A stretch of DNA of 64,000 nt from Toxorhynchites rutilus septentrionalis (GCF_029784135.1 NC_073744.1:13496929-13560928), one strand, 5' to 3'; shown: positions 20,695 through 32,420, counted from the stretch's first letter. The notes: generated by a model not told the origin, from the sequence alone. Numbers and translations: made by a program.

Positions 20695-21975
20695 ATGGCC
20701 CATCAAATAGAAGATATTTTGAACAGACTGAATGTACTGGAAAGCATGAACATTGCATTTCCGGCAACAGATTATAGTGACCCCGTTTTGATTTATGTGC
20801 ATCCAGATGGAACACCTGCAGATCCATCCCCAATTGAAAAACTTCCCGATTTAATTAAAGAAATTCCGGTTTTTGATGGACAATCAAATGAATTGAGTGC
20901 CTGGATACGAGATGTTGATGCATTAGTGAGAGCATATCAACCCAATGCTAACAGCACCGTAGATCAGAGAAATAAATTTTACGCGATCTGTACAGCCGTC
21001 CGAAGGAAAATAAAGGGCGAGGCGAACAGTGCACTAGTGAATTCCGATGTCAATATCAATTGGAATTTAATCAAAAAAACTCTTTTAACCTATTATGGTG
21101 AGAAGAGAGATTTGACTACTCTTGATTATCAGTTGATGAATTCGACTCAATCAGGAAAAACACTTGAATGCTTTTATGATGAAATAAATAAATTACTTTC
21201 TTTAATCGCTAATCAAATTAAAACAAATCCTGCATATAGTCATCCGGAAGCCTCAAAGGCTATGATTGATATGTATAATAGGAAAGCTATAGATGCTTTC
21301 ATTCGAGGACTAAGTGGTGATGTTGGAAAATTTTTCAAGAATCATGAACCAGAATCATTGGCGAACGCGTATGCATACTGCATTACGTACCAGAATACAG
21401 AATACAGAAAAACCATGATAAGACCAAGACATGAACCGATTCCAGCACCTAGAATTCCGCCTAGAGCTCAACCTTTCATTCCAAAACCGAATCATGCATC
21501 AAATTTTGGTCATCAGCAACTAACTCGTTATCCTGTCCAATATTTTAACCGATTCCCACAACAGAACATATTTAAACCAAACCAATTTCAGCATTCAAAA
21601 CCACAACAACCAAATCCTCAACCCCCACCTAGATTCCAATTTCAGAATAATCCATTCGTTCCAAAACCCAACAATGGTGTAGAACCGATGGAAGTAGATC
21701 ATTCAATTCGATCACGCCAAATAAATTATGCAAATAGACCTCCATTCCCAAATAAGAGACCGAGACAATTTAATATTGAAACAAACGAATATAGAATGAA
21801 TAATGACAATCCTGACATTCCACAGTACTTTGAACAAATCCCTTACCTAACAGAAGAAAGTTATCCGGAAGGTCAATCTTTTGAAAATTATACTAACCAA
21901 GTAGAAAGACAAGAACAAAATGAATCTGAAACCGAAGAAATAAATGAATCAGCAGAGTTGAATTTTTTAGGATAA
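20695..21975 (+). CDS. gag of the errantivirus-like element
   Basis: The 426-codon structural protein frame is intact. It has a helical N-terminal half with the capsid-like stretch (TLLTYYGEKRDLTTLDYQLM near residue 140) and a basic, Pro/Gln/Asn/Phe-rich tail. As in errantiviruses of the gypsy group, no CCHC zinc knuckle is seen, and the basic tail presumably binds RNA instead. The frame ends at TAA 21973-21975, just after a slippery heptamer that leads into pol in the -1 frame. Confidence 0.88.
   Translation: MAHQIEDILNRLNVLESMNIAFPATDYSDPVLIYVHPDGTPADPSPIEKLPDLIKEIPVFDGQSNELSAWIRDVDALVRAYQPNANSTVDQRNKFYAICTAVRRKIKGEANSALVNSDVNINWNLIKKTLLTYYGEKRDLTTLDYQLMNSTQSGKTLECFYDEINKLLSLIANQIKTNPAYSHPEASKAMIDMYNRKAIDAFIRGLSGDVGKFFKNHEPESLANAYAYCITYQNTEYRKTMIRPRHEPIPAPRIPPRAQPFIPKPNHASNFGHQQLTRYPVQYFNRFPQQNIFKPNQFQHSKPQQPNPQPPPRFQFQNNPFVPKPNNGVEPMEVDHSIRSRQINYANRPPFPNKRPRQFNIETNEYRMNNDNPDIPQYFEQIPYLTEESYPEGQSFENYTNQVERQEQNESETEEINESAELNFLG
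21963..21969 (+). promoter_or_regulatory. -1 ribosomal frameshift heptamer at the gag/pol junction
   Basis: T TTT TTA is in exact phase with the gag codons (AAT TTT TTA) and lies one codon before the gag stop. Slippage by -1 enters the frame used by pol, which is open from here through the protease. This is the X XXY YYZ pattern used by many retroelements to set the Gag to Gag-Pol ratio. A downstream stimulatory structure was not determined. Confidence 0.82.
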
Positions 21976-21995
21976 AATCTACCCTGCCTTACTTT

Positions 21996-24900
21996 TTGTA
22001 TTATGGAAAATTGAAAAAACCATTGAAAATCTTAATCGATACCGGCTCAAATAAAAACTATATTCATCCGAAATATGCAGTTATTTCACATCAAGTGAAA
22101 AAACCATTCACAGTTTCTTCAGTTGGAGGAGATCTCCAAATCAGCAAATACTCACAAGCAAAATTATTCAAACCATATTCCAATATAAATATTAAATTTT
22201 TCCATATGCATAATCTAAGGACATTTGACGCCATAATCGGACATGATACGCTAAAGGAGCTGCAAGCAGTCATTGATACATCAAAAGAAAAATTAATAAT
22301 CAATAACAAATATGAAATTCCATTATTACAGCACCAATTACAAGAAGTCAACAAGATCCACATTAGAAACGATCACCTACAGGTACATGAAAAGCAGAAA
22401 TTAATTAACGTATTATCTCATTTTCAGGATTTATTCCAGCCCCCAGATGAAAAACTAACATTTACCACAAAAGTCAAAGCAGAAATACGAACTAACAATA
22501 ACGATCCCATATATTCAAAATCCTATCCCTATCCCCAAGCTTTGAAACAAGAAGTTGAAAATCAGATAACAAAACTTTTGAAAAATGGAATAATTCGTCC
22601 ATCTAAATCACCCTATAATTCTCCAGTTTGGATAGTTCCAAAAAAAGAAGACGCATACAATACAAAAAAGTACAGACTAGTAATCGATTACAGAAAACTA
22701 AATTCCCAAACGATAAGTGACAAATATCCCATTCCCGAAACAGCTACGGTTCTAGCAAACCTTGGCAACAATAAATACTTCACAACTTTAGATTTGGCTT
22801 CAGGTTTTCATCAAATTTCCTTGGATGAGAAAGACATTGAGAAAACCGCTTTTTCAGTGAATAATGGTAAATACGAATTCATTCGTTTACCATTCGGATT
22901 AAAAAATGCACCTAGTATTTTTCAAAGAGTAATGGACGATGTTCTCAGAGAACACATTGGAAAAATATGTCATGTTTATATAGATGACATTATTATCTTC
23001 GGAAAAACCCTCGACGAACATTTGGAAAATTTACAAAAAGTTCTAGAGACTTTGAAAAAAGCTAATTTCAAGATACAACCAGATAAATCAGAATTTTTGA
23101 AGAACGAAGTTGAATTTTTAGGATTTATCGTTTCCGAAAATGGTTTAAAACCAAATCCCAAGAAAGTTGAAGCTATTAAAAAATACCCAAAACCTACTAA
23201 CATCAAGGAACTACGAATGTTTCTTGGATTGTCAGGGTATTATAGACGATTTATCAAAGATTATGCAAAGTTGGCAAAACCCTTAACAATCCTTTAAGAG
23301 GGGAGGATGGCCACCGCCGAATAACTAAACACGAATCAAAAAATTTTCCCATTAAATTAAATGATGAAGCAATAAATGCATTTGAAACATTAAAAAATAT
23401 TCTTACGTCAGAAGATGTTCTAATTTTTCCAGATTTCTCAAAACATTTCATCTTAACCACAGATGCTTCAAACACAGCAATTGGAGCTGTTCTTTCTCAA
23501 CAAACTTTGAATGGAGAAAGACCCATTTCCTTCATATCGCGAACTCTATCTCGTACGGAAGAAAATTACGTTACTAATGAGAAAGAAATGCTTGCAATAG
23601 TATGGGCATTGAATTCCCTGAGATGCTTTATATATGGAGCTAAAATACAGATATACACAGATCACCTGCCGTTAACATTTGCTCTTTCACCAAAAAACGT
23701 AAATGCTAAATTGAAAAGATGGAAATCCTATCTTGAGGAACATGACTACGAAATATTTTACAAAAATGGAAAAGCAAATGTTGTTGCCGATGCACTATCC
23801 CGTGTGCAAATAAATTCACTAACTCCTACAATACATTCTTCAGACAATGATGATCAATGTTACATTCCATCCACCGAATCACCCATAAACGTTTTTCAAA
23901 ATCAACTCATCTTCAAAATTAATGATCATTCAAGCTATAAACTCACCATCAACTTTGGAAAATTCAAAAGGCATATCTTCACAGAACCACGTTTTACTAA
24001 AGAATTCCTAACACAAAAACTTAAAGAGTTTCTGGTACCGAAAATAATGAATGGTATTATGACAAGCGAACCAATAATGGGTGTTATACAAGAAATTTAT
24101 AAAGAAGTATTTGATCCAAAGTTTGTACGAGCCAGATATGCACAGAAAATTGTAGAAGACATTAACAAGAATGACCAAATTAAGAAAATTGCAGAGATCC
24201 ATAATTACGCACACAGAAATGCTAAAGAAAATGTGGCTCAATTAATAAAAAAAATGTTATTTTCCAAAAATGAATAAACTAACTATGAATTATATCAAAA
24301 ATTGTGAAACTTGTAAAACGGAAAAATATGATAGACATCCACAAAAAATATTACCAGTAGAAACACCAATACCACATTACCCAGGAGAAATAGTGCATAT
24401 TGATATTTTTATATATAATCAATACTTTTTATATCTATCTTCAATAGATAAATTATCAAAATTTGTTAAAATAAAGCCAATAAAATCCAGATCAATAGCA
24501 CATGTTAAAGATGCCCTTATTGAATTACTATTCGATTGGGACATTCCTTGTACAATTGTAATCGACAACGAAAGAACATTTACATCAGAAATAATAGAAC
24601 AACACATTAAAAATTTAGGTATTCAAATTTATAAAACCCCAGTAAACCATTCAGAAACAAATGGTCAAAAAGAAAGAGCACATTCAACCATACATTCAAC
24701 CATGAGATGCACCAGAAACTCAAGTCCGAATCTTCCAATGAATGATTTAATTCAATTAGCAGTGCATAAATACAACAATACAATTCATTCATTCACAAAT
24801 GACACCCCAAAAAATGTATATCTTGGAGTTAACAGAGACAACCTGTCATTCGCAGATTTTGCAAAACAAAGACAAGAAAATTTGGATCGAATAATTAAAA

Positions 24901-25106
24901 TATATCAAAATAAAAATAATAAAATTACAGTTCCAAAATATTTAAAATTCCCAGAAAATTGTTACGCATACGAAAAAACAAATACTGTATCTAAAAGAGA
25001 CCCACAATTTAAAAAGGTAAAAATAAAAGAAGATCATGAAACTTTTGTAATTGATGAATTAGGACGAAAAATTCATAAATCGAATCTCAGAAAATGTGTA
25101 AAATAA
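21996..25106 (+). pseudogene. pol of the errantivirus-like element (two frameshifts)
   Basis: Protease comes first (LIDTGSNKNYI). Reverse transcriptase follows, with YRLVIDYRKLN, LPFGLKNAPSIFQ and the catalytic YIDDII. RNase H has TTDASNTAIGAVLSQ, TNEKEMLAIVWAL and YTDHLPL. Integrase has CETCKTEKYDR, then a core with HIDIF, VIDNERTF and NHSETNGQKERAH, so its DDE triad looks intact. The frame breaks near 23282 (end of the RT connection) and again in an A-run near 24247-24254 (integrase N-terminal zinc region). Each break looks like a single-base slip. Parts are therefore open at 21996-23297, 23300-24277 and 24270-25106. The first Met is conventional; the true entry is by frameshift from gag. 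Confidence 0.9.
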
Positions 25107-25139
25107 AACTAACCACTCCACATCATCTTCTATCTTTTC

Positions 25140-26673
25140 AGGCTCGCGCTCTGCGTACCTGTAGCATACTCACTATTACAAGTACATGATTTAACCAATA
25201 ATCCTCTGGCCATAATACCTTTAGGTATTGCAAAAATAAAGATAGGTCACGTAAGAGTTGCCCACCCAATAAATCTAAATGAAATAGAAACAACGATTGA
25301 AAATCTCGATCAAGAAATCCAAAACAAATAATCTAACAATGCATTATACGAATTGATACAAATAAAACATTATAAATTATTAGAAACATATTTGAAAATA
25401 AAACCTTTCAAAAGAAGACACAAACGATGGGACACCATAGGCACTGTTTGGAAGTGGATCGCCGGAAACCCTGATGCTGAAGATCTCCGCATAATTAACT
25501 CATCAATGAACTCCCTCATCGGTCAGAATAACGAACAGATATTAATCAACAAAAAAATTGAAGAACGATTACTCGAAGTCACAAAAATTGCAAACCAGGT
25601 GTTAACCCTAGAAACAGAAAGAATGAAAAATCACTCGGCAGAAATAAATCAACTAATTATACTCTCTAACTTGGATTCACTTCAAGACCAAGTGGAAACA
25701 ATTGAAGAGGCAGTACTTATGGCAAAACATGGCATCCCAAGCAGTAAATTGCTATCCATTCAAGATTTTCACCTAATCGGTACATTTCTAGAAAGTCGAG
25801 ACATATACATATCGTCATTTGAAGAGCTCCTGTCACAATCACAAGTACAAGTTGCAATTAATAATTCACACATCATGTACATTTTGAAAGTACCTCATGT
25901 AAGCCCAAATGAATTTCAATACAATTACATTGACTCCGTGATAAGGAATCAAAAACGTATAACAGTCAAACAAAATTACATAATACAAAATTCAACCCAT
26001 ATATACGAAGTCAAAGGACCATGTGAAGACAGAGGAGGAAGTAAATTCATTTGTGATAACAGCAACCTGGAACCTACAACAGAATGCATCAATTATCTCG
26101 TTAGAGGAAGACATTCAACATGTATCTTTGAAAAAGTTTACACGAAAGGACTCATCAAACGAATTAATTATGAAGTTATGAAGTTATAGATTTCTCAATG
26201 GATCATTTCTCTTACAATTTCACAACTGCAATCTCTACATTAATGGAGAAACATACACTAATTATGAATTCACCGGCAAATCTTATCAGCCAACTACATG
26301 ATTACTTGTTCATGAAATAAGTACCATTGATGAACCACCAGTAGAATACCTTCAAAATTTGACACATGAACACCGAGATAAATTGTAAATTCTTCATTTA
26401 CAAAATAATTCCTTGCAATGGAAAATAAATATTTTTGGATCATTCGGAATGACGTTGATAATTGTCGCAGCCATAGCCATAGCCATTTTCTGCTTACACT
26501 CTTGGAAATCTAATACAAACATTCAGCTGAGCATCAAAGATCCAGATTCAGACAAAGAGGAAATCAATTTAACAGAAACAAAAACATCAAACAACTTATC
26601 AGAGGAACGAAAACGAGAAATCGAAGAATTCATAAACACTCCAACTCCATATCGCACGACAAGCAAATTTTGA
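25140..26673 (+). pseudogene. env-like gene of the errantivirus-like element, damaged
   Basis: It resembles the envelope (F-type fusion) proteins of gypsy-group errantiviruses. Visible are a probable splice acceptor for the env RNA (CTATCTTTTCAG, ending near 25140), a basic furin-like site (RRHKR, around 25420), the fusion-domain-like region that follows it, a coiled-coil-prone stretch, Cys-containing sequence near 26020-26130, and one C-terminal membrane segment (about 26450-26505) with a short cytoplasmic tail. The reading frame is interrupted by a stop near 25329, a frame loss with stop at 26187-26189 and further stops near 26300 and 26386. The copy cannot make a full envelope protein. The long open piece is 25353-26189. 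Confidence 0.82.
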
Positions 26674-26698
26674 GGACAAAATCATTTAAGAGGGGAGG

Positions 26699-27001
26699 AG
26701 TTAGCGACAGCCCAAACGTAAACATAAACAAGGAGTTAGCAGCAGCCATAACCGATATCGCGAGAACGGAGCTCGCCAGCATAAACATAATAACTCATCA
26801 AAACAACGATATGAGCTAGCCGCCGGTCAGCATTATTTCAAGGACAGAAATCAGGCCACCCGAAAAGATAAACACAGCACGCGAGCTGACTTTAGAGCTT
26901 AAGATCAAATTGTATTTTAGTCTTTAAGCAAGCGTGAATAAAAGAGCACAAGCTCTAGTAAAATATTTTTTTTAGTTCTTAGTGATCCGAAAATATTAAC
27001 T
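26699..27001 (+). repeat. 3' LTR of the errantivirus-like element
   Basis: It matches 19717-20019 over 303 bp and is followed by the ACTC target duplication. It lies about 0.5 kb upstream of the NUP93 start codon in the same orientation, so LTR-driven transcription could in principle read into the gene. Confidence 0.95.
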
Positions 27002-27005
27002 ACTC

Positions 27006-27504
27006 TATCACTACGTGTTCTTTATTTTTATAAACTACTAACGAATTCTAGAAAAAATAGCACTCAAAGTACAGTTGAAAAACACACGGTTTGTTTACTT
27101 TTTCCTCATATATTCATAACATCCGCTAGATGGCGACAGCGTACCTCCTATGTCGCGAATTAGTTACCAACCCAACTGAAAAGGTTTTATTTTCCAGACC
27201 TGCCGATTCATTTGCCAGTGACAGCTTCTACCGGCAACTTCCATACATTGTAGAATCCATCTCCAGCCAAACGTAAACATTGCCGCCGAAAAGCGCCGCT
27301 CCGGAAGCGAGAATACTAAATTTATTTGTGAAATAGTGTAAATCAGATCCCAACCGGACGTAGAAAGCTGTATTCAGTTTAGATTAAATTTAGTTGAAGT
27401 ACGTACAAGCTGGAAAGCGTACTATTCGCTTGAAAACCCGCAGTTTTGTTAGTAATTTCACACATCGACCTCCATCGCATTGAGGTTAGAGTCCACCCAT
27501 CAAG
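27006..27504 (+). promoter_or_regulatory. NUP93 upstream region
   Basis: This 500-bp stretch between the 3' LTR and the NUP93 start codon must hold the promoter and 5' UTR. No certain TATA box or initiator was identified. The part from about 27130 to 27500 is less A+T-rich than the surroundings, which suits a housekeeping promoter and leader. Confidence 0.35.
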
Positions 27505-30500
27505 ATGGACTTCAGCGCCCTTCTACAGCAGGCTCAAAAGCTGACACATGAGACGCAGGTATCGGATGATTTGCCCAGAGTGGAAAGAACACTCCCACAG
27601 GTCCTGCAAGCCACCCAGGAGCTGCATTCTCGAGTATCACAAACTGGAGCGCAGGATATGCAAGCGTGAGTTGAAACCACTTCTTGAACGCCTAAACTGA
27701 AAATTATGTTGGTCATGCTTTTCAGACATATTCTGTTGGGACACAAAGGAATAGATTTGCCCAAAATTTCCCAGAAACTAGAAACACTAAGCTCGAGAAA
27801 AACCTTTGAACCACTAGATCCAATTTCCACGACTGACATTCAGAGCTTCCTGAGGAACGAGAAGGAGAACGCCATCCTATCGGTGATCGAGGAAGTGCAC
27901 AAAAATTCTTACCAAGCGGCTCAGAATCAAAAATGGGAGCATACGATGAACGATTGGAAGCTGGAAAAGGTAAAGCTGATGAATGCATTGATTGGTCCGT
28001 CGCAGAACTGGATCGACATCCGCAAGGGTCCGGAACCGACAATCCTGAATGAGAGCACATTTGGGGGCCGCTCGTCGCTGAACAATCAGGAAATGGCCTA
28101 CGCCAGAGAGGTTTACGAGTACAACAAGCTGATCAGCGAAGGCGCGATGAGACCTTCCCTGGTGCAACGATTTGCTCACGTTGCGGAGAGTTTCAACGAT
28201 TCAAAGGTGAACGATATTTGGGAGATTATGAAGTATATGACGAATGTGACTCCTAGCCCAAGAACACAGGATCCGCTGAGGGTACGCTACACCCAGACGC
28301 AGTTTATCGATCAAGCCAAACGGTATCTGGAGAATCGTTACAAGTTGTTTATGCAAACCGTTATCTCGGAGCATTTGCGCGATGCCCAGCGGGGTGGAAT
28401 TCCAAGCATTCTGAATCTGGTGGGATCGTTTGTGGGATTGAAATTTGCCAATCAGAACAACTCCAGCTTCATTGGACTACAGGATGGACATGTGGATGGG
28501 AAACCTCTCTGGCCTATGGTCTATTACTGTTTGCGATGCGGAGATATATCGTCCGCTTTGAAGTGTATGCAATTGGCCGGTCCGGGTCACGATGATTTCA
28601 TAACGGTTCTGGAGGAGAAGTGTAGAAATCCAACCCAGAAGATAAATCCCAAGCTGGAGCTGCAGATTCGAATGCAGTACAAGCGACAGATCCGGAACGC
28701 TATCGATCCATACAAACGAGCCGTTTACTGCATCATCGGATGCTGTGACATTCAAGAGCAACACCCGGAAGTGGCCAAGAGCTCGGACGATTTTCTCTGG
28801 ATTCAACTGTCTTTGATACGGCCCGAATCGAGCGATAACTCGGAACATTTGACGTACTCCGGATTGCAGGCTATGATTCTCGAACAGTACGGGGAGAAGC
28901 ATTTCAACGCGAACGAACAACCCCATCTCTACTATCAGGTACTTGCGCTGACCGGTCAGTTCGAAGCGGGCGTCGAGTTTTTGGCTCGTTTCGAAAAGTA
29001 CCGAGCCCACGCGGTTCATATTGCGTTGGCCTTGAGCGAACTGCACATGATTGGGGGACCCAGAAATCTGCAGGAACCGTTGCGTGAGTATATGTACTTC
29101 GGATTAATATGATTGTGCAGAACAGTGGGTTTAGACTAGGGATATATTCATGTGAAGAAACATGATGAGATTTATAGAAATCGCTTACACTAGAATTATA
29201 GAAATCGTTTACACTAGCGCGAACTTATATAATGAATATATTCATATTGTAGGTGAATTTATTCACCTAAAGTAGAACTGCTTCCAACTTTAGTGATTTC
29301 TCTAACGGGGCGCTCGCTAACGGGGCTATAGCCCAGTTATAAATCAGTTAAACGTCAAATATAGCATTAACAACAAAATTGTCGAGGGGTACTCCAATGC
29401 ATCACGGATCTATAATCATCAATACACCGAGAGAAATAATTAGTATCTATATAACAAGTTTTAAAGTGACTAGTACCGATTGGACAGTCATTTTCCGTAC
29501 CGTACTAACTTTTCGTACATTCTACGTGAGTAAATGGTAAATACAAGTGTCAAAATTTATAGCAGAATATCGGCTCAATATCGATCCAGCTTTCGGGATT
29601 TATCAGTAATCGGGTTGCTTTCGTATTGTTATTGTATGTTCAAATCTTGTAATAATGACAAAAAAGTTTTGTTTTGTTCATCTATCCCCATCAAATAAAA
29701 TTTCAACAAATGAAGTCGATTATTTGAGAAGCAGAAACTCGGAACTTGATGCAAAGGAACTGTGTGGCGATGGTTCGAGACTTTTCGGACTTGGACACTT
29801 GTTTATGTTGGCACATGTTGCCGATGGGTTCACTTCCACGCTCGAAGCATTTTGCTGCTGGGTGATTGGCGAGTGGGTAATGCTTATCTGCGCTGGTATT
29901 TTGTTGCCGGTGCCGTCTAGAGTGTTTGATTAGCACAAGAATTGAATGAATTTTGCTGGCATAATATTTGTGCAATAGTTGAAGTGGTTGTGCTCCCGTG
30001 GCCGAGTGGTTAGCGTCCCACATAATCATGCCGGGGGTTTGGGTGTTTGGTGGTTATCGAGTTGGCATTAACCACTGGCGGGCGTCGAGCATCGAGAAGA
30101 TTCCGAAAAAATGTTATCGTTGCTGAAAAATAATTTGCCAGTTCCCATTGGAATTTAAAATTACATTCAAGAGAAAGGGTTTCTTTTAATGTCTGCGATC
30201 AAATGCATTTCGTTTTGTGATTTTTCAATCAAGTGCAATTAACAGGAAAGTTTCTGTAGATTATTCTTCCCCATTAGTAGAATATTTTCGTATCCAATAT
30301 TGGATGCATAAAACCTTGTGCCTCCAACTTAACACTCTCGTTTTCGAAGTCCCCCAAATATTCATTTATTCATTCATTCAGAATGGATTTAGATTCAACT
30401 TCAAACAAATGATCATTAAATCAACGATAGTCCTACTTCAATCTTGCGGTTATACCACAAATATAACCCACTTCCTGTTTTTTCGGCGTTATTTACCTAC

Positions 30501-31834
30501 TAGAAGTGCGTTGTTCTGATTCTAATTTAAACTATTTTCTATGAATTTTCAGACCAAAACCCACCATTAAAATATAGAAATATAGAAATAATTTTTGTGT
30601 GATATTTTTTCACTACTTACAAGCAAAAGTGATTTTTATTTACATAGAGTACTAATTTGATTTGGGAAAAATAACTTTCATTTATAATTTTTAATTTTGA
30701 AAGTGTGTTCATTTCTTTTGCAAACCCATATTGTCATGCCTACTTCCCCATTTCGTAATACGAAGCTCAATGCCGTCAACGCGGATAGCTATAGATCTCC
30801 CTAATGTAAACGTGCCATAATAATCATTTCGAAATTAATTTCCAGTATCCGTCGACATTGAAGATCCCCAACCGATGCGGAGGTTGAACATCGCGCGACT
30901 CATTATGTTGTATGTGAAAAAGTTCGAAATCACCGATCCAGCTGAGGCCCTGCAGTATTTCTTCTTCCTGCGCAACCTGAAGGACACCGAGGGGCGCAAT
31001 TTGTTTCTGGTTTGCGTGTCGGATTTGGCTATCGAATGTCGCGACTTTGATTTGCTATTTGGCAAAATGCAGCGCGATGGAATCCGGTCCCGGGGACTTA
31101 TCGATCAGTTCGAAAACAGCAGCATTGACGCTAGAATGGCTTGCGAGATGATTGCGGAGGAGTTCGTGAAGAAGGGTATGTTCGAGGATGCCATCAAGCT
31201 GTTCGATCTGGCCGGCAATCACGAGCAAGCGCTGCGTTATTCTTCCATCTTGCTGTCCCAAGTTGTTCATCAGCCCAACAAACCGGGCTCGCTGCGGGAG
31301 CGTTTGCAGCGGTGTGCGCTGGAATTCACCGAACGGTATGCGGGGGCCGAGAAAAATTGTGACCCGCAAACTTGGTCGACGTTTAATTTGTTGAAGGAAT
31401 TGGTTATCTTTTTCGATCACTATCACAACAAAAATTATCAGCCCGCATTGGAGGTGCTGGAGCGGATTAAGTTGGTGCCCTTGAAAATGCTGGACTTGGA
31501 GGCTTGCGTGCACAACTTCAAACGCCTTGGAGGAGAAGTATGTAAAGTTATTCCTGACTTACTGCTGGCTACCATGGATATTGCATACAACAAGTACAAA
31601 GCTCTAAAGGGGAAAGACGTTGTCAAATATGATGATTCTGGCAGAGAGAAGGTTCGTATTCGCATGATGGTGACTCTACGAAGAGTTATATAATGATCCG
31701 GCTCTGTCTTACAGCAATTGGGTTACCTCCGAGACCAAGCGAAGGCCCTCACCAACATGGCTGCGACCGTTCCATACCGAATGCCCGGTGATACCAACAA
31801 TCGCTTGGTGCAGACGGAAATTCTCATGCACTAA
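27505..31834 (+). CDS. Nup93: Nuclear pore complex protein NUP93 (four exons)
   Basis: NUP93 is a scaffold nucleoporin of the inner ring, anchoring other inner-ring and channel nucleoporins. Four exons are inferred: 27505-27665, 27726-29083, 30846-31651 and 31715-31834, with introns of 60, 1762 and 63 bp and consistent phases (2, 1, 0). The product is 814 residues, close to human NUP93 (about 819). The N-terminus ([18 protein letters not shown]) is predicted coiled coil, as needed for channel-nucleoporin binding. The helical NIC96-type solenoid follows (for example [20 protein letters not shown] and [11 protein letters not shown]). The C-terminus reads [20 protein letters not shown], the characteristic family ending, which supports the last splice. 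The polyadenylation signal AATAAA is at 31882-31887. Intron 2 holds SINE and family B fragments. No frame damage is seen. Confidence 0.95.
29990..30045 (+). mobile_element. SINE head fragment in NUP93 intron 2
   Basis: About 55 bp match the tRNA-like 5' head of the SINE at 6542-6807, including the A box (GTGGCCGAGTGGTTAGCG). It stops before the B box. It is joined directly to a family B fragment, so it is a truncated remnant. Confidence 0.8.
30047..30485 (-). mobile_element. Family B repeat fragment in NUP93 intron 2
   Basis: It is the reverse complement of parts of 53897-54835. Shared features are the end with GGTTATACCACA and ATATAACCCACTTCCTG, the CCCCCAAATATTCATT block, and one copy of the unit with GGGAACTGGCAAATTATTTTT. 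The 53.9 kb copy has three such units. No coding function. Confidence 0.75.
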
Positions 31835-31918
31835 AGTTACGTCTGATTTATTCTGAACCATTATGCTCTAAACTAGGAGTAAATAAATTGTCGAAAATAA
31901 TCATAAGATGCGAGTGAT
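31835..31918. terminator. Overlapping convergent polyadenylation region of NUP93 and ARL2BP
   Basis: Only 84 bp separate the two stop codons. A plus-strand AATAAA (31882-31887) serves NUP93, and a minus-strand AATAAA (31852-31847, read as TTTATT on plus) serves ARL2BP. Since cleavage normally occurs 10-30 bases past the hexamer, the two mature 3' ends should overlap or abut head-on. Confidence 0.75.
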
Positions 31919-32420
31919 TCACTTTTGCAGACTGGTAACGCTGAAATCCTTATTCAAGTCGTCATACACTCCCTCCTTGAATGCTTTGTAATCCAACACC
32001 ATATCCTTGAAGGCAAGAAAGTCGGTCAACGTGGACAGCAACTCGAAAATTTCCCCATCTAGCTGGGACTTTTTGTTTTCCAACTCCAGGGCAAATAAAT
32101 CCATATCGAAGTAGTTCATCTTCTCGTTCAAGCTCTCCACGATGAATGTCTCGATCAGATTGGTATACTTTTGGAAGACTTCCGTGTAAATAATTTTGTT
32201 TTCCTCGCCCTGCTCGAACAGATGATAGTAGCAGTCCATGAACTGATTGACCATTGTCTGCGCGGAAGAAACCGTCACAATCCACAGTCCTAGGCATAGA
32301 GAATTTTATTCGAAATACCTGAAACTCGTCCCCGATCACAATATCTTCGATGTGTCCGATCACAGTGTCGAAATATTCGGTGGAATGTTGTCGTTTAACG
32401 AGAGTTTCCTCAGAATCCAT
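31919..32420 (-). CDS. ARL2BP: ADP-ribosylation factor-like 2-binding protein / BART (two exons)
   Basis: ARL2BP binds GTP-loaded ARL2 and ARL3 and works in mitochondria, centrosomes and cilia. Exon 1 is 32420-32319 and exon 2 is 32257-31919 on the minus strand, separated by a 61-bp phase-0 intron. An alternative acceptor further upstream in the intron was rejected, because the chosen join gives DEFQTMVNQFMDCYYHLFE, which aligns without gap to the BART domain. The product is 146 residues (human is 163). Family hallmarks include FDTVIGHIEDIVIGDEFQ, EENKIIYTEVFQKY and LTDFLAFKDMVLDYK. The gene is convergent with NUP93. Its own AATAAA, on the minus strand at 31852-31847, lies beyond NUP93's stop codon region, so the 3' UTRs overlap. 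Confidence 0.93.

Larger units (their letters stand above)
19717..27001 (+). mobile_element. Errantivirus-like (gypsy/17.6/297-type) endogenous retroelement with gag, pol and env
   Basis: This 7285-bp provirus has 303-bp LTRs (AGTTAGCG...ATTAACT), a 4-bp target duplication ACTC (19713-19716 and 27002-27005) and a primer-binding site TGGCGCCCGAATAGGGAC that fits tRNA-Lys. Gene order is gag, pol (protease, RT, RNase H, integrase), env, as in insect errantiviruses. A polypurine tract (AAGAGGGGAGG) precedes the 3' LTR. Two pol frameshifts and several env lesions make this copy defective. The LTRs differ at one visible position, which points to a recent insertion. Confidence 0.95.

Noticed and set aside
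27706..27725. NUP93 start at the first Met of the long second-exon frame
   Set aside because: This Met is in the intron. Exon 1 at 27505-27665 supplies the conserved coiled-coil N-terminus in phase.
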